This document shows, one piece after another, positions 49,400-61,381 of a DNA stretch of 64,000 bases (the first letter of the stretch is position 1; each line of letters opens with the position of its first letter). The position numbers and the translations under genes are program-made. Where the stretch lies: the NCBI RefSeq assembly GCF_000315625.1, contig NW_005434607.1:121903-185902 (forward strand), given 5' to 3'. Under the pieces are notes generated by a model, which saw only the letters and a list, made by a program, of their open reading frames with translations, was not told where the DNA came from and did not search any database. Source of the DNA: Guillardia theta CCMP2712. Its lineage: Eukaryota > Cryptophyceae > Pyrenomonadales > Geminigeraceae.

Positions 49400-50374
49400 A
49401 TGAGGGACTTTGTAGTAATAGCTGCCACTCTTTCCCCCTCCCTCGTTCTCCTCCTCCTCCGCTTTGCCGAGCAGATGGCGGTAGCATTATCCACCCAACG
49501 CTTCAGAAACGAGGGACAGGACCTTATGTTTCGATACGTGTATCAAGGGAATGAGATTTTCATTGCAATGGTCGATCTCACTATGATGGTCAAGAACTGT
49601 TGTCGGGCAAAGGCTCCAAGGTTACAGAATTACTTTCTTCAAAACAATGCACAGTTTGGAAGATATGTCATTCATGCAAAAATAGAAAGAAACCAGGACG
49701 AAATATACACCTGCTCTATGAAGATGATCCCAGCCCGGATCGCCATGAACTTTGTGAAGGCTATATGCTACTACAACGATTGCTCAGCCATCGTTGATTT
49801 GCTTACAGAGTTCTCGCAAGTTCACAATTGTGCTGTAGAAAGCAACGACTTGCAGACTCCAGGAAATGAAGATCAAAGACCTCAGCACGACCAGGACCCT
49901 CAGCACAACCAGGACCCTCAGCACAACCAGGACCCTCAGAGACCCGTTGGGCTTCCAGACAAGGAGAGTCAGGCGCCCGAGGAAACGCAAGACGAGGCAG
50001 ACGAAACCGTCGAGACCAAGCCTGAGTCTGCCCTTGAGAGCATGTCGATTGGCGTGAAGGCGTACAAGACCGTGCTCATGCTGAGGAAGATGGTCCAGAG
50101 CGACGAGAGCAGCTGCTTCCTGACGCCAGAGGACAAGAAGATCATCATGGAGTTCCTTTCGGATGCTTTCGACATCATCCTCGAGGGCAGCCATCAGAAG
50201 AATGAGAAGATCTGGATGCGTGTGAAAATTCTCATGCGCCTGCTTGATTCGAAAGATTTGGCTGAGGGCGAAGAGAGCCACTTGCTCCGCCTGTCGCCTG
50301 AGGAAAGCAAGGCGATGAAGAAGTACACGACGAAAATGATCAAGATTATCTGTGGAAGCTTGGAGCATATGTAG
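49400..50374 (+). CDS. Unrecognised protein with DPQHNQ repeats
   Basis: A 324-aa intronless frame; I recognise no family. If translation starts at 49400 the first 25 residues are hydrophobic (VVIAATLSPSLVLLLL) and could be a signal or anchor; a start at 49475 would give a soluble protein beginning MAVALSTQRFRNEG. Residues about 35-140 look like a compact mixed domain with several Cys. Residues about 155-180 are a short tandem run of DPQHNQ-type hexapeptides (18-bp DNA repeat around 49880-49940), then a Glu-rich linker. The last 130 residues are mainly helical and charged. GC-rich islands flank the gene on both sides. Codon use looks normal, so I call it coding, but no function. Confidence 0.65.
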   Translation: MRDFVVIAATLSPSLVLLLLRFAEQMAVALSTQRFRNEGQDLMFRYVYQGNEIFIAMVDLTMMVKNCCRAKAPRLQNYFLQNNAQFGRYVIHAKIERNQDEIYTCSMKMIPARIAMNFVKAICYYNDCSAIVDLLTEFSQVHNCAVESNDLQTPGNEDQRPQHDQDPQHNQDPQHNQDPQRPVGLPDKESQAPEETQDEADETVETKPESALESMSIGVKAYKTVLMLRKMVQSDESSCFLTPEDKKIIMEFLSDAFDIILEGSHQKNEKIWMRVKILMRLLDSKDLAEGEESHLLRLSPEESKAMKKYTTKMIKIICGSLEHM

Positions 50375-50559
50375 CGATCCGTTTTGATCAGTCGTTTGGT
50401 TTAGTCGCGACTATTCCGCGAATAAATCTCGATATGCATCTCTCTATCGCCATCAGCTGCCACCGTGACAATACGAGAATGAAAAACACCAGCACAAACA
50501 CATCTCCTTGTTGTGATGAGCCAGTATGGGCTATCTTGCACTATCTTGCGCTGACCGTC

Positions 50560-50665
50560 GGACTGAATGAGGCTGCCGATCTTCGCTCATCATAGACACG
50601 GTCACAGATGCTGGACTGAGTGAGGCTGCCGATCTTCGCTCATCATAGACACGGTCACAGATGCT
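50560..50665. repeat. 2 x 53-bp direct repeat
   Basis: Two adjacent copies of a 53-bp unit starting ggactga[a/g]tgaggctgcc, differing at one visible base. It lies just 3' of the orphan gene and before the GC-rich island. Confidence 0.9.
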
Positions 50666-50684
50666 ACTGTCTTGGACCTTTTCC

Positions 50685-50860
50685 CTCAGTCGCGGCGGGC
50701 CACCGCAACCCCCCCCCGCCCTGACCCCCTTACCCGGCCCGGCCCCGGCGCGGGCGCGGCCCGGCGAGGCCGAATTCAGCCAGTGCGGCGGCCCCGCCGG
50801 TACGGGCCGGCAGGCCCGGCGGGCCGGCGCTGCCGCTAGAAACCACTTCCCTATCAGTAG
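50685..50860. promoter_or_regulatory. GC-rich island upstream of giant membrane protein gene
   Basis: About 175 bp dominated by GGCCCGGC-type words and a run of nine or more C. It lies about 280 bp before the next start codon (51140). By position it is probably promoter-associated, like the islands at 340-410 and 48690-49345. Confidence 0.45.
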
Positions 50861-51139
50861 GCCCGCAGCTCTTGTTGCGAAGGGGTGGGAGTGAGGGCAG
50901 CAGTGGTATTTAGTAGGGCGTCACCGCAATGCCGGCAACGCGAGATTGGTTGTGCTTTCAGCTGAGATAACCATGGCAGAGCGGTGATGTGCATCATGAC
51001 ATGGTGAACGAATGGATACAGAGTACATCCTGAGATGAAGCAGCCTTGAATGACCGGTCAGCTGTGTTATTCCATTGTGATCTCAGATCTTCCGCTTCAA
51101 ACTACACCAACGAAGAATGAATGAGTGATTCATTTCACC

Positions 51140-54100
51140 ATGTTAAGACGATCTGCGTCCTTCCGAAGGATTTCTGGGCCTTTTGAGAAATCTCTGATTA
51201 TTTTCCTACCTATTCTTTATCTTGAGTTAGTTGAATGCCAAACAAATTTTTCATGGTAAGGTTATGACGTGGTGTTTTTGCATATCACCCACAAATGCCC
51301 AGGTTTTGGGATACTTCAAATATTTCCAAGAGGATGAAGCAGCAACCATCTTTTGCTTATCTGACATACCCATTTCCTCAATATGCTTGTAACAAGGACC
51401 CTAACGTAGCGTACTGCCCAGGTACAAATTTCACAACCATGCTTTGCGCTTTACGAATCATGGACACTGCAGGATGTGAGAATGCCGGAGGCGTCGATTG
51501 CTCATCAGATAGCTGTCAAACTTGCAAGAGTGCATGCACATCATTCAACTATGGAGCAAATGCATCTGTTGTAACTAAAATAGACATATCCGCGCTGACA
51601 TGTCTTGCAGGTGAGTGGCTCGAGCTGCTCTGAAGCGACCTTAACATCTTCCAATTTTGCTGGAGTCTGCCTGACAAGGTCTTTTCTTTGATCAAGTTTG
51701 ACGAACGAAATGAATGTAGCTTGCAGAATATTTGCTGTTGAAGGGGAATTCTCTTCATTGAGCACATACATTATGTACACGGCGATGCAATACAACTTCT
51801 CTCAGGAAGAATTCAGCAAATTCGATGTGAATGGAACTGGATTCACATTGGAGGAATGCAAAAAAGCATTTCGAGGGAATGCAGATCTCTGCATACCAAT
51901 GTTTCCAAATCAAAACAACACCAATACCAGCACAAACCAAACGGTGTTGACTTATACAGACATTCTGAATTATGGCAGCTGGAATGGATCCATTATTGTT
52001 CGATCCGTTCAGCCTATACAGCCTGGAAGTGTTTTAGCCCCTGAAGGCACATTTGAAGTTTCGATGTCGGTGCGGTGGGGATACCTGGATGTCTTTGGGA
52101 AGTGGATCTACTTTCAAAACGGTTCAAGTACTTATTCCCCAGGTGGATTGACATCTTTTCCCACTTACATTTAACGGTTTTTCAGGCTTACTTTCTCAAT
52201 GTCTTTCAATTGTTGAAAGTCAGGGACTTTGCAACTTATCAAATTTGACCAGTTACGACATATCAGAAGTTTCTTTCAGGTGTGTTTTGATTTCTCCTTC
52301 ATTTTTTCTTGTTAACCTGTGCAACACATAGGAAAGTGGGTGCTACTGGAGAAGAAAAGCGAATCTTGTTTTTCAGAGGCAGCTACAGCCAAGTTGTCAA
52401 AGCATTCCAATCCTTGCACTTCAGAGCATTGGATATTACGTCAACAACAAACATTTTCGAATCCAAGGTATTTACATATTGTTTTTCATAGTCCATGCTG
52501 TGCATTAAGCTTAGATTTCCTCAATAGGGGCCGGGCTGGAACTCAGACAGAGTTCGGCATCTTATGTTGAGTCCAACAAGCACGGCAGTACAACCATGGT
52601 TTCAAATCGATTTCTGGATTGGGTCACAGACAACTCCCGTTGACACAGAGAAGCCTCCTGACATGAGTCAACTCATATGGGTCATACCTGTCAACAACCC
52701 TCCAACCATCACTGACCCACAAGTTGGGTATCTTCCTGGATGTATTTCTTCTCCTCCTTGCGATACCAACTCAAGCAAATTTGTTTTGAGTGGTCCCCAG
52801 TATTACTTTGGCCAATATTGGTTGTGGGAAGGCTCAGCAAATCAACTACGATTAACAGGAATCGAAATAGATGATCCTGATCTTGATGAAGGTTGCTATT
52901 TTCAAGATAGTGCACCCTGTAAATGGATTGACAACCCGAACGCATATTCCTGTGGAACAATGAAAGTTGAGCTCACAGCAGACATTGGAAGAATTCTTCT
53001 CAATTCTCGTGACGGTTTGATTTTTCTTGAAGACTCTCCATCCAGGATAGTAGCGACAGGTCTCAAGTCTAAGGTGGCCAATGCAATACGAGGAGTACTG
53101 TATCGCATTGATTCTGTCATCAACATCATAAGTGGCAATAGCAAATACCTCTTTCAGAACTCTCAGCACCTTGGCAGCACTCCAGACTTCTTGCGAGTAA
53201 CTCTGAATGATCAGGGAAATTTCGGAGAGAACGGTTTTTCTGAATATGCTTCCACGGCTGCTCACAAGAATGGTCTGATAATCAACATCACAATAGCTGC
53301 TGTGAACAACGCCCCTTCGATTTCAATGGGGAATTCATACACAGCTTACGAGAATAGACCTTACAGTGTTGCTGGAATCTCAGTGAATGACATTGATGTT
53401 GACGAAGTGATAACATCTCAATTCGCCAAGGAGCTTTGGCTGGGTTATTTATACAATCTTCCATATGAAAACAAGATCAAAATTACAGCACAGCTCAATG
53501 GTTACAACAACGGAGTAGCTCGTGGTTTGATATACATCAATTCGGACGGATCTAATCTTTACTTGGTTAGTAATGGCTCTCATGTCTTCATTAACGTATC
53601 TTCAACATTTGTGCAAAGTCATGCATGTTCGTTCCAGGATGCGATTTCTCGCCCTGGATCATATCAATGTGAGCAGGATACTCCTGCATCGGGAATACTC
53701 TGCATGGGGTCATGGGACAACATCACTTGCAGAAGAATTGGAGGCGGGCGCTTGCAGTTCGTGAACGACTCGAATACTCGGTTTCATATCACCGACTTCT
53801 CTAGCTCACTCCTGCCATATCTCAATAATGTGTCAGCAGGAGTGCAGATTGAATTTGGGGTTGTGACCTCGGGAGGGCTTACAATGCTCGGCGAAGTGAG
53901 TGCATGGGATGCGAACAGCTCAGATATCACTCTAGGCAGTGCGAGCACGGATATTCGCGGACTGTCCGGGGGGATCATACAATGGCAGATGTATTTGAAA
54001 GGAGCCTATTCGAATTGTACATATCAAGGCCCTTCGCTTGCTGAAGTTTGTATCTCTGCCGCAGGTAACTCATTGTTTCCTGCTCAAGTACCTTGCTCTG

Positions 54101-57100
54101 GGGAAGCTAGTTCGCAGACAAGTTGCGAAATGCTTGGAAACGGGCGCTTGCAGTTCGTGAACGACTCGAATACTCGGTTTCATATCACCGACTTCTCTAG
54201 CTCACTCCTGCCATATCTCAATAATGTGTCAGCAGGAGTGCAGATTGAATTTGGGGTTGTGACCTCGGGAGGGCTTACAATGCTCGGCGAAGTGAGTGCA
54301 TGGGATGCGAACAGCTCAGATATCACTCTAGGCAGTGCGAGCACGGATATTCGCGGACTGTCCGGGGGGATCATACAATGGCAGATGTATTTGAAAAACA
54401 CGTTTTGCACCATTCCGCAACCATGTGGTTGCAAAGTGATTGATATGTGTGACAAAAATGGCGAATTTTTGCTCTTTCTGAATTATTCAAACACCCAGAC
54501 ACGTCTGTACACAAATGACCTCATTGCATCGTTGGCAAAAATAAACAAGACATGTGGCGGACTTCCACTTCGAAATCTGCCAGCACCATTTGCAACTTCT
54601 TTAGGAAAAAGATGTTCCTCAAATTACGATTGCAGTAATATGAACTTTACCAAATGCAAACCAGGAGTGAATTGTTTATGTTGTGGAAACTTATCAGCTG
54701 TTTGTTCGCAAGATTCTGATTGTGAAATGTATAGTAATCCTTGGGAAAAGGTGCAATTGTGTGGTTGCACGAGACAATTGGATTCTTCTTATGTGTTTAT
54801 AGACAAACGTTGCTGCGCAGATACAAGGATCTCGTGTTCCAACGACTCTGACTGTGGATTTATTCTAAACAATTCTTCCTGCGGGTGCCAACCAACCTTT
54901 CCTGTTTGCGGTCCGTTTAAGAGTGGGGAATCGTATGATATTCGCTTGGGACAGCCCTGTACTTATCGCGGGGTGAAAATGACTCAGAACGGCAAGGTTA
55001 CCATGCACGATTCTTTGAGTTGTATCTCTCCCATTTTCGCAATTGAAGGAACTTCAAGAAGTGAATATGTCAATCAAATCTTGTTTTCTCAGAGTTTGTA
55101 TGACCATAACGAGCTTTCAGGGAGGGGATCTACACGGATTGAGTTTTATTCACCACTGCTGTATGCCCAAGCTGCCTTGCAGTCATTGATTTACCTTACC
55201 TACAATCCCGAATTTCCAAATTACAACCGATTGTATAGATTACCAAAGGATGAGAGAAATCCGGCTACATTCAACATCAATGCTGATGATTTTGACAAGC
55301 TATCGGTCACTGCAAATGACATGGGTAATTCAGGGGGTGGGGCTCGCGTGGAAAATGAGGTCACCAGCTCAATGCAGATTATCACCATGGCAGTCAACAA
55401 TCCACCGGAGATACACGCTCCATCTGTGATCGCGGTTCGGGAAGATGTCCCATACAGTATTTTGACTAGGCTCGATGCCAGCCCTCCACTTCATGGAATT
55501 TTTCTTACCGACCCTGACCAGAATGACTACGGGTTCAATGATTCAAAAGTGACTCTCGAAAAGACGTTGGGCTTTGCAGTGAATCTTTCTGTGGATCATG
55601 GCTGCATTTTTGTGAATGAGAACTTTCTTCAATATGGTCATGAATATGCTGGTCGGAATCTAACCGACGCTTTGGGAAACACGATTTACATCAAAGTCGG
55701 CGACTCTCAGTGCAGCTTGATAGACCCCTTTGCTACAGACGGATGTACTATTCGATTGCTAGACTACGGGCAACCAAAGGAAGGCTTGCACGCTGTCAAG
55801 TGCATCTCACAGTGTACTTCGGTCACCTTTGCTCCGTGTTATTCTGCAACACCACCTACAGTTGATCGTCACTGCTATGGTCGTGGTTGTGCAAAGTTTC
55901 TAGCATTTGAAGGACGATTTGCTGATATCAATAATGTGCTATCAAACATCACTTATGTCAGTGACCCCAATTTCAACACTCATTACGGGGTACAGGAAAG
56001 TTTGTTGATCCAAGTTACGGACAACGGAATACTGGGAGACCCGCCTGATATTCCTCATCGTGCTCAGCTAAGAATTCCGATTGTTGTTGAACCTGTCAAC
56101 GATGCTCCCATCATCGGACGTCTGCAGAATGCGCAATGCATAGACTACAGGGCTGATGGCACATACGATCTGTCTCTGCTGTACAGCGAGACTAGATTTT
56201 TCTCAATTTCATCTGTCGATAGCATCGACGTCAACGAAGACACTGAATTTACCTTGATGCCTGACAGGTTATGGATATCCGATCCTGATGCTGAAGAAGC
56301 AACTATTCGGAGCAGGACTGTCAGTCATTGTGCTGGTCCATGTGGATTGGTAATCAACGATAAGAAGCGAAATTGTTGCGTCTCAACAAGTTGCCCTTAT
56401 CTGTGCAAAAAGATTGAAACTGTCACGCCAGGTGGAATTCCATCCGATGTCATTGTTTACCTATCAGTTTCAAACGGCAAATTAAGCTTTTACCCACCGC
56501 CAACTTACTACTTCATTCCAGAGATTGTCTTCTTGACAAACATCTCAAAGCAGATAGTTGAAAACAACGCCAGCAATGTTCAACTTTGTACAAACCAATT
56601 GGCATGCATGAAGAATCAGACTGAACTGTGGATTAGAACCAGGTTGCCTTACTTGCAAAAAGCTCTTAGCGCAGGTTATCTGAGATACATTGGGAATCAA
56701 AATTATAATGGAGACGATAATCTCAACATTTGGGTCTATGACAACGGGTACTCTGACGTGACGTACACAAACCCCCGCTCATCTTCAGCATCGCTAGCCA
56801 TTCAGATCGTCGCTGTGAATGATCCTCCAGCAATACAGCATCCAGGAGGACCAGGCTGTAGTTGCAATCCAAGTTCAGGAATGTGCAGCTGTTCCTCAAC
56901 CCCGCCTTTGCTCTATGCGTCCAGTGATGCGTGCATGAACGACTGGATGAAATATGGGTTCTCAGATCCCTGGCCTTCTGGCAGAGGACTAGACTGCACT
57001 CATCCCAACTTGTCATCAATACCAAACACCAGATCCACGTACAGTGGGTACAAAGATTTGTCCACCAAGATTGTGTTTTCGGATGTGGACATCAACCAGG

Positions 57101-60100
57101 GGCAATATGCGAATCTTACTGTAGACTTGTCGATTGCACGTCCGGGTGCTGGAGACTTTCAAATCCGCAATCTCTTATCCACAGTGATCTATTATCAGTA
57201 TGAGGACAATGCAGGAAGATGGCACATGGTGATGCAAGGCACGATATCGGACATCAACTCTCAGATGGATCAGTTGTACTTCAATCCAAACCCGACGTAT
57301 TCAGGTCCGTCTCCTTTCGAAATAGTTGCAAACGACAACAACAATTGGGGAATCTGCACTCCTCGTATTGGTGCGAAGCCATATCGTTGCAACCGAGACA
57401 AGTGCTTCAACCCTTACAGCGGTAACTCCTACGGTCATTACTTCTTCTGCGGTAGGCCAGTAGCTTCAGATGTCACAGACTTTGGGTTTTTTCCTGGTGC
57501 CTCCTTTGCATGCGAATCTTTGCTTCCGGCGGAACCGGCGGTGCTCTATTCCGGGAGCAACTGGTCAGGACCATGGTCCTGCTTGGGTTGTGGAAGTTAC
57601 GACATCTTCACTCAATCCATCAAGAACTCCAACCAAAGCAACCCAAGCCTCCCTGGCGTTACCAGAGTCATCGTCGACGCTACTGTCGGCAGTTCAGCCG
57701 CATGCCAGTTTTCCGATTGTGTTTCCTGCAACTCAGCTACGAAGGCTTTTGCAGGACCGCACGCTGACGGTTGTGGATGGTGTCCAAGTTTCTGCGGCGG
57801 AGCGGGAAAGTGTATGATCGGAAAAGCCATGCCGATCTTCGAAGCTTGTCCCACAGACGTGGCGACAGGACGATCCTATCGCCAGTGTTCTGCATCCTCC
57901 AGCAGCCTGATTCTTGATCTTGCGGTAGCGCTGCCAACGGCCACCTTAGGACTCTACCTCATCTATGCTCTAAGCAAGTGGATGCAACGAAGACACGGAA
58001 GCATGGTTGTTTATCTCAAGCGAAAGCAACTTGACTTCATCCTGACTGGCAGGAAATTGTATCTTCTGCCTCCCGATGGAGCTCATTATCGAGAATTTTT
58101 TATTATGATCATCGTTACCGTGATCGCTGGGATTTTCTTTAGCGGTGTGCTGACTCAACCTGGGGGTCCCTATGACTACCATTCATCTTTCTACCTCGAC
58201 TCATTGACGTCGTTGAGTATGACAGTCGATTCTTGTAATCTGCGTTTCTTACCTACGAGGATATTCCCTTATCCCACAAACCTTATTTCCGCATTGAAAG
58301 TCCGACTAGCATTTCCAATCGATCAAAAGATTGTTTTGGCCTCGAATTCTTGCTCTGCGGCAGCAACGCTCTCGTTGCTCAATAACATGCCTGCAGCCAC
58401 CAAGTATCGGGACTACTACTGCAACATTCAATTCATCATTCCTGATCGGTACGTGTTCCCGCGGCTCTCCATTCAAGCTGTGGGAAACAACATGACGACT
58501 GTGAGGGGAGGCCCGATGGACCCCGACACTAAGAACTTTGGAATTGATTTTGGTGCGAATGAATTCATCATGCAAGGCGACTATCTTTCTGCGCGGCTTG
58601 ACAACATTAGCGCCAAACATCTCAAGTATGATGTCTTGCATGGAACACTGGTGGCAACAAATGTCTCGAACACGCCATATGGGACTTTCAAAAGTATAGA
58701 TGCCGATATGATCGTCACGTCTCCCAACCCCACAACTGTTTGGAGTTGGCAGAAGTCAGCAAATATGGTCTGCCTTTCGGCCTCAACCCTGTTCGTGGAT
58801 TCAGCTTGCAGTGAACAATGTGGTTATCCCAACCCGGTCGAAATGCCCACTGGTCTGTCGGATGTTGGTGCATCGAATACTATTCATCGATATTATAGAA
58901 GAAGAAGTCTGCTGTCTACCTCGTGCACTGGCGTTCCTGCCGTTCCCGGGTGTGTCAATCCCGACTGCACGTACAATCAGAGCAAGCTCTGCCTCTGCAA
59001 GCCGAACTGCGACATGATCCCCGCCTCCCAGCTGAGCTATGATGGTGTCAGTGGGGTTCGAGGAAGCTGCAACGATCTAGGTCAATGCTGTCGGATGATC
59101 TGCCAAGGGTATTCCCTCGCTGACATGTTCCCCTACCCCAACTCAGTGCGATGCGGCGCTTGTGTTGCAGCGACTTCCTGCTCACCTCCCACCTGCGGGT
59201 CTTGGACTTCTGGCAATCTCGAGCAGCAATGGTGGTTCACGAGCGATCAGGGTCAGATCTCAGTCACTGTGGCTGCGCAGCTGGAGTCTAATCAAACTCT
59301 TCAGAACTCTTACAACGGCAGCCTGCCTCAGGGCGGTTCGATCTCGACCATCAACCTGGATTTGCGGGATACAGACAAGCAGGTTCTCAACGCAGAGTTC
59401 CATGCAGGAGGAAGCTCGGCGCCTTCAGATCAGATCGTCTGGCTCAGTCTTTACGGCCCTGGTGCGCCTCTGAGTACGGACGGAGACTATGCTTGGATCA
59501 AGGATGTCCGATACCTGGTCCTGCCCGAGTACTTCTTGAAAGCCGTCTCATACTCCCTGCTGGCCCCCAAGAAGCGTCTGATCTCGCTGGGTCTGATGCC
59601 AGGCTTCTGCCCTCCCTTCCTAGCCAGCAACGACCCTGCTGCGACCACGAGGCAAGTGGCCTTGCAGCAGCTTCTCCTCAACACCATCCAAGAGTATCCT
59701 GCGAATGTCGCGACCAGGCCGATCCCTCAGGGCAGCGAAGTCGTGTGGGTCCCAGTGACAGGATCCCCGGCTAAGTTCGTGCTGGATCCTTCCACAAGTC
59801 AATACTTACCTACGGTCATCAGCATGTGGACTGGCGCTGGACCCTCGATGTACACGTTGCTGCTCCTGTCCATCTTCGTTCCGATGGCTGCCTCTCTTGT
59901 TGCTACCTTTGGTCTGTTGAGAGCTGGTCGATCTTTCCTGCAGAAGTTCCGAGAGAAGGCGCTTGAAAAGGAGAACACGTACCTCAACATCTACGAGCAG
60001 GCCAAGTTCGACCACCTCCCCTTCCATGAGCAAGTTGACCGACTTGAGATACCGGCTGAGACCAGGAAGGAAATGACCGGGCGCACATCCTTCTTCTTTG

Positions 60101-61080
60101 TCATAGATCAGATCTTCATGTTCTCTGAGCGCACCACGCTCATCAATGAGGCCTTTCGTGTCCTCATACACCTCACCATCATCACGACCCCCGCGGGATA
60201 CATCTACTATGTCTCCAGCCACTGGAAGACAGCGTACCTGACTTTCCAGTGCCGTTACACGATCAGCCAAGGAGAGTGTCTGTCTCAGACTGAGGTAGGA
60301 TCCATGTTCCTCAACTACATGCTCCTCGTGTACACCCTCGTGGCTCTCACGGAACTCTCTGCTTACTACCTCAAGTTCCCCTACCTTCGTGGCAGGGCGA
60401 TTCTCCGAGGGCTCTTCTACTGCACAGTCTCTGCCATCATCTGCTTTTCCCTGCTGTTTCTACTTCTCAGCACGACGTGGATCATGCTGGGGATGCTGCT
60501 GCTGCCCTCCATTGTGGCTCCTTACTTCATCGCTGAGTTCATGATCTCTCTCATCCTCTTGAGCTACATCGTGAAGCTCGTCAGGTTCCGAGCTCGAGTC
60601 AGCGTCCACACCAGGAGGAGGCTCGAGCTCTTCAAGAAGTCGTTGGTCCCTCGCTTCCCGTCTCGGGTGGTGGACGTGGTTGTGGAGATGAGCCTGGAGG
60701 CGGCGCTGAAGGAGAACGGCTTGAGCTACCGGGGCATCGTCTTGAACACGGTCGGCTTGATCACAGCCATAGTCATGATCTACTCCTTCATCCTCGTAGG
60801 CTTCAAGGCCTTCAGTGCCGACGGCTCGTCGGGGCTGCTCGACTCGATTCTGATTCTGCTGGTGTCGCTGGGGATGCTCTCGTCCATCAACTCGGAGAAC
60901 AAGCGAGAGCAGGTGGAGGAGAGCACGCGGGCCATGAGCGACCGAGTGCTCGAAGCCACCTCCAGCACGCTCAGCATCATTCAGGACCAGCTGCATGTGG
61001 CAGAGAAGATGATCAAGAGTCAACAGCACCTCGAAGACCCCAAGGAGGAGGAGCTGCCTAGGGGAATGATCGTTGACTGA
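51140..61080 (+). CDS. Giant multi-pass membrane protein with cadherin-like repeats
   Basis: About 3218 aa in six exons: 51140-51255, 51303-51614, 51697-52142, 52186-52279, 52332-52467 and 52528-61080. The start gives a signal peptide (about residues 1-35, core LIIFLPILYLELVEC). A very long Cys-rich, N-glycosylation-rich ectodomain follows, with recurrent V-N-[ND]-[AP]-P motifs (about residues 423, 626, 1323, 1557, 1797) typical of cadherin-like beta-sandwich borders, and a disulfide-rich segment at about 1060-1165. Membrane segments are near 2161 and 2223, then after another luminal part near 2804, 2907, 2961, 2995-3055, 3102 and 3136. The C-terminus is a short cytosolic coiled tail. The arrangement suggests a large adhesion or sensory receptor, perhaps on flagella or cell surface; this is inference. 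Five introns are in the first 1.4 kb and none in the last 8.5 kb. Confidence 0.85.
53745..54000 (+). repeat. 256-bp in-frame duplication, copy 1
   Basis: Matches 54141-54396 base for base as far as I can read, at an offset of 396 bp (132 codons), so the frame is kept. It encodes an identical block of about 85 residues starting RLQFVNDSNTRFHITDF in the ectodomain of the giant membrane protein. Confidence 0.92.
54141..54396 (+). repeat. 256-bp in-frame duplication, copy 2
   Basis: Second copy of the block at 53745-54000, separated from it by 140 bp of unrelated coding sequence. Identity at synonymous sites implies a very recent duplication or gene conversion, or an assembly artefact. Confidence 0.92.
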
Positions 61081-61381
61081 CTTGCCTTTGATAGAACCTC
61101 AGGTTCATTTCTTGTAGATTATTCAGCATGCTCTAAATCACTTTCAACTCCAAGTTAACAAGAAGGATGCTCATCAGGTGAACTCAAGCGCTGGTTGTCA
61201 TGCCCTCCATCCCCTTCGCCACAAGTCACTTTCTGTCTCCCCCAGACTCCGCCGCCTCCGGCTCCCTCCTTCCTTCCACTTTTCACTCCATCTGTCTGCT
61301 CCTCGTTTACCCTCCCCCCTCCCCTCCGCTTTCAATCCGCTGGCTCACTCGTTCCTCCTCCTCCTCCTTTCGTACCTTGAA

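Noticed and set aside
60460-61029. 189-aa minus-strand open frame antisense to the giant membrane gene
   Set aside because: It mirrors a GC-rich coding region on the other strand and shows His/Arg/Gln-rich composition typical of an antisense shadow.
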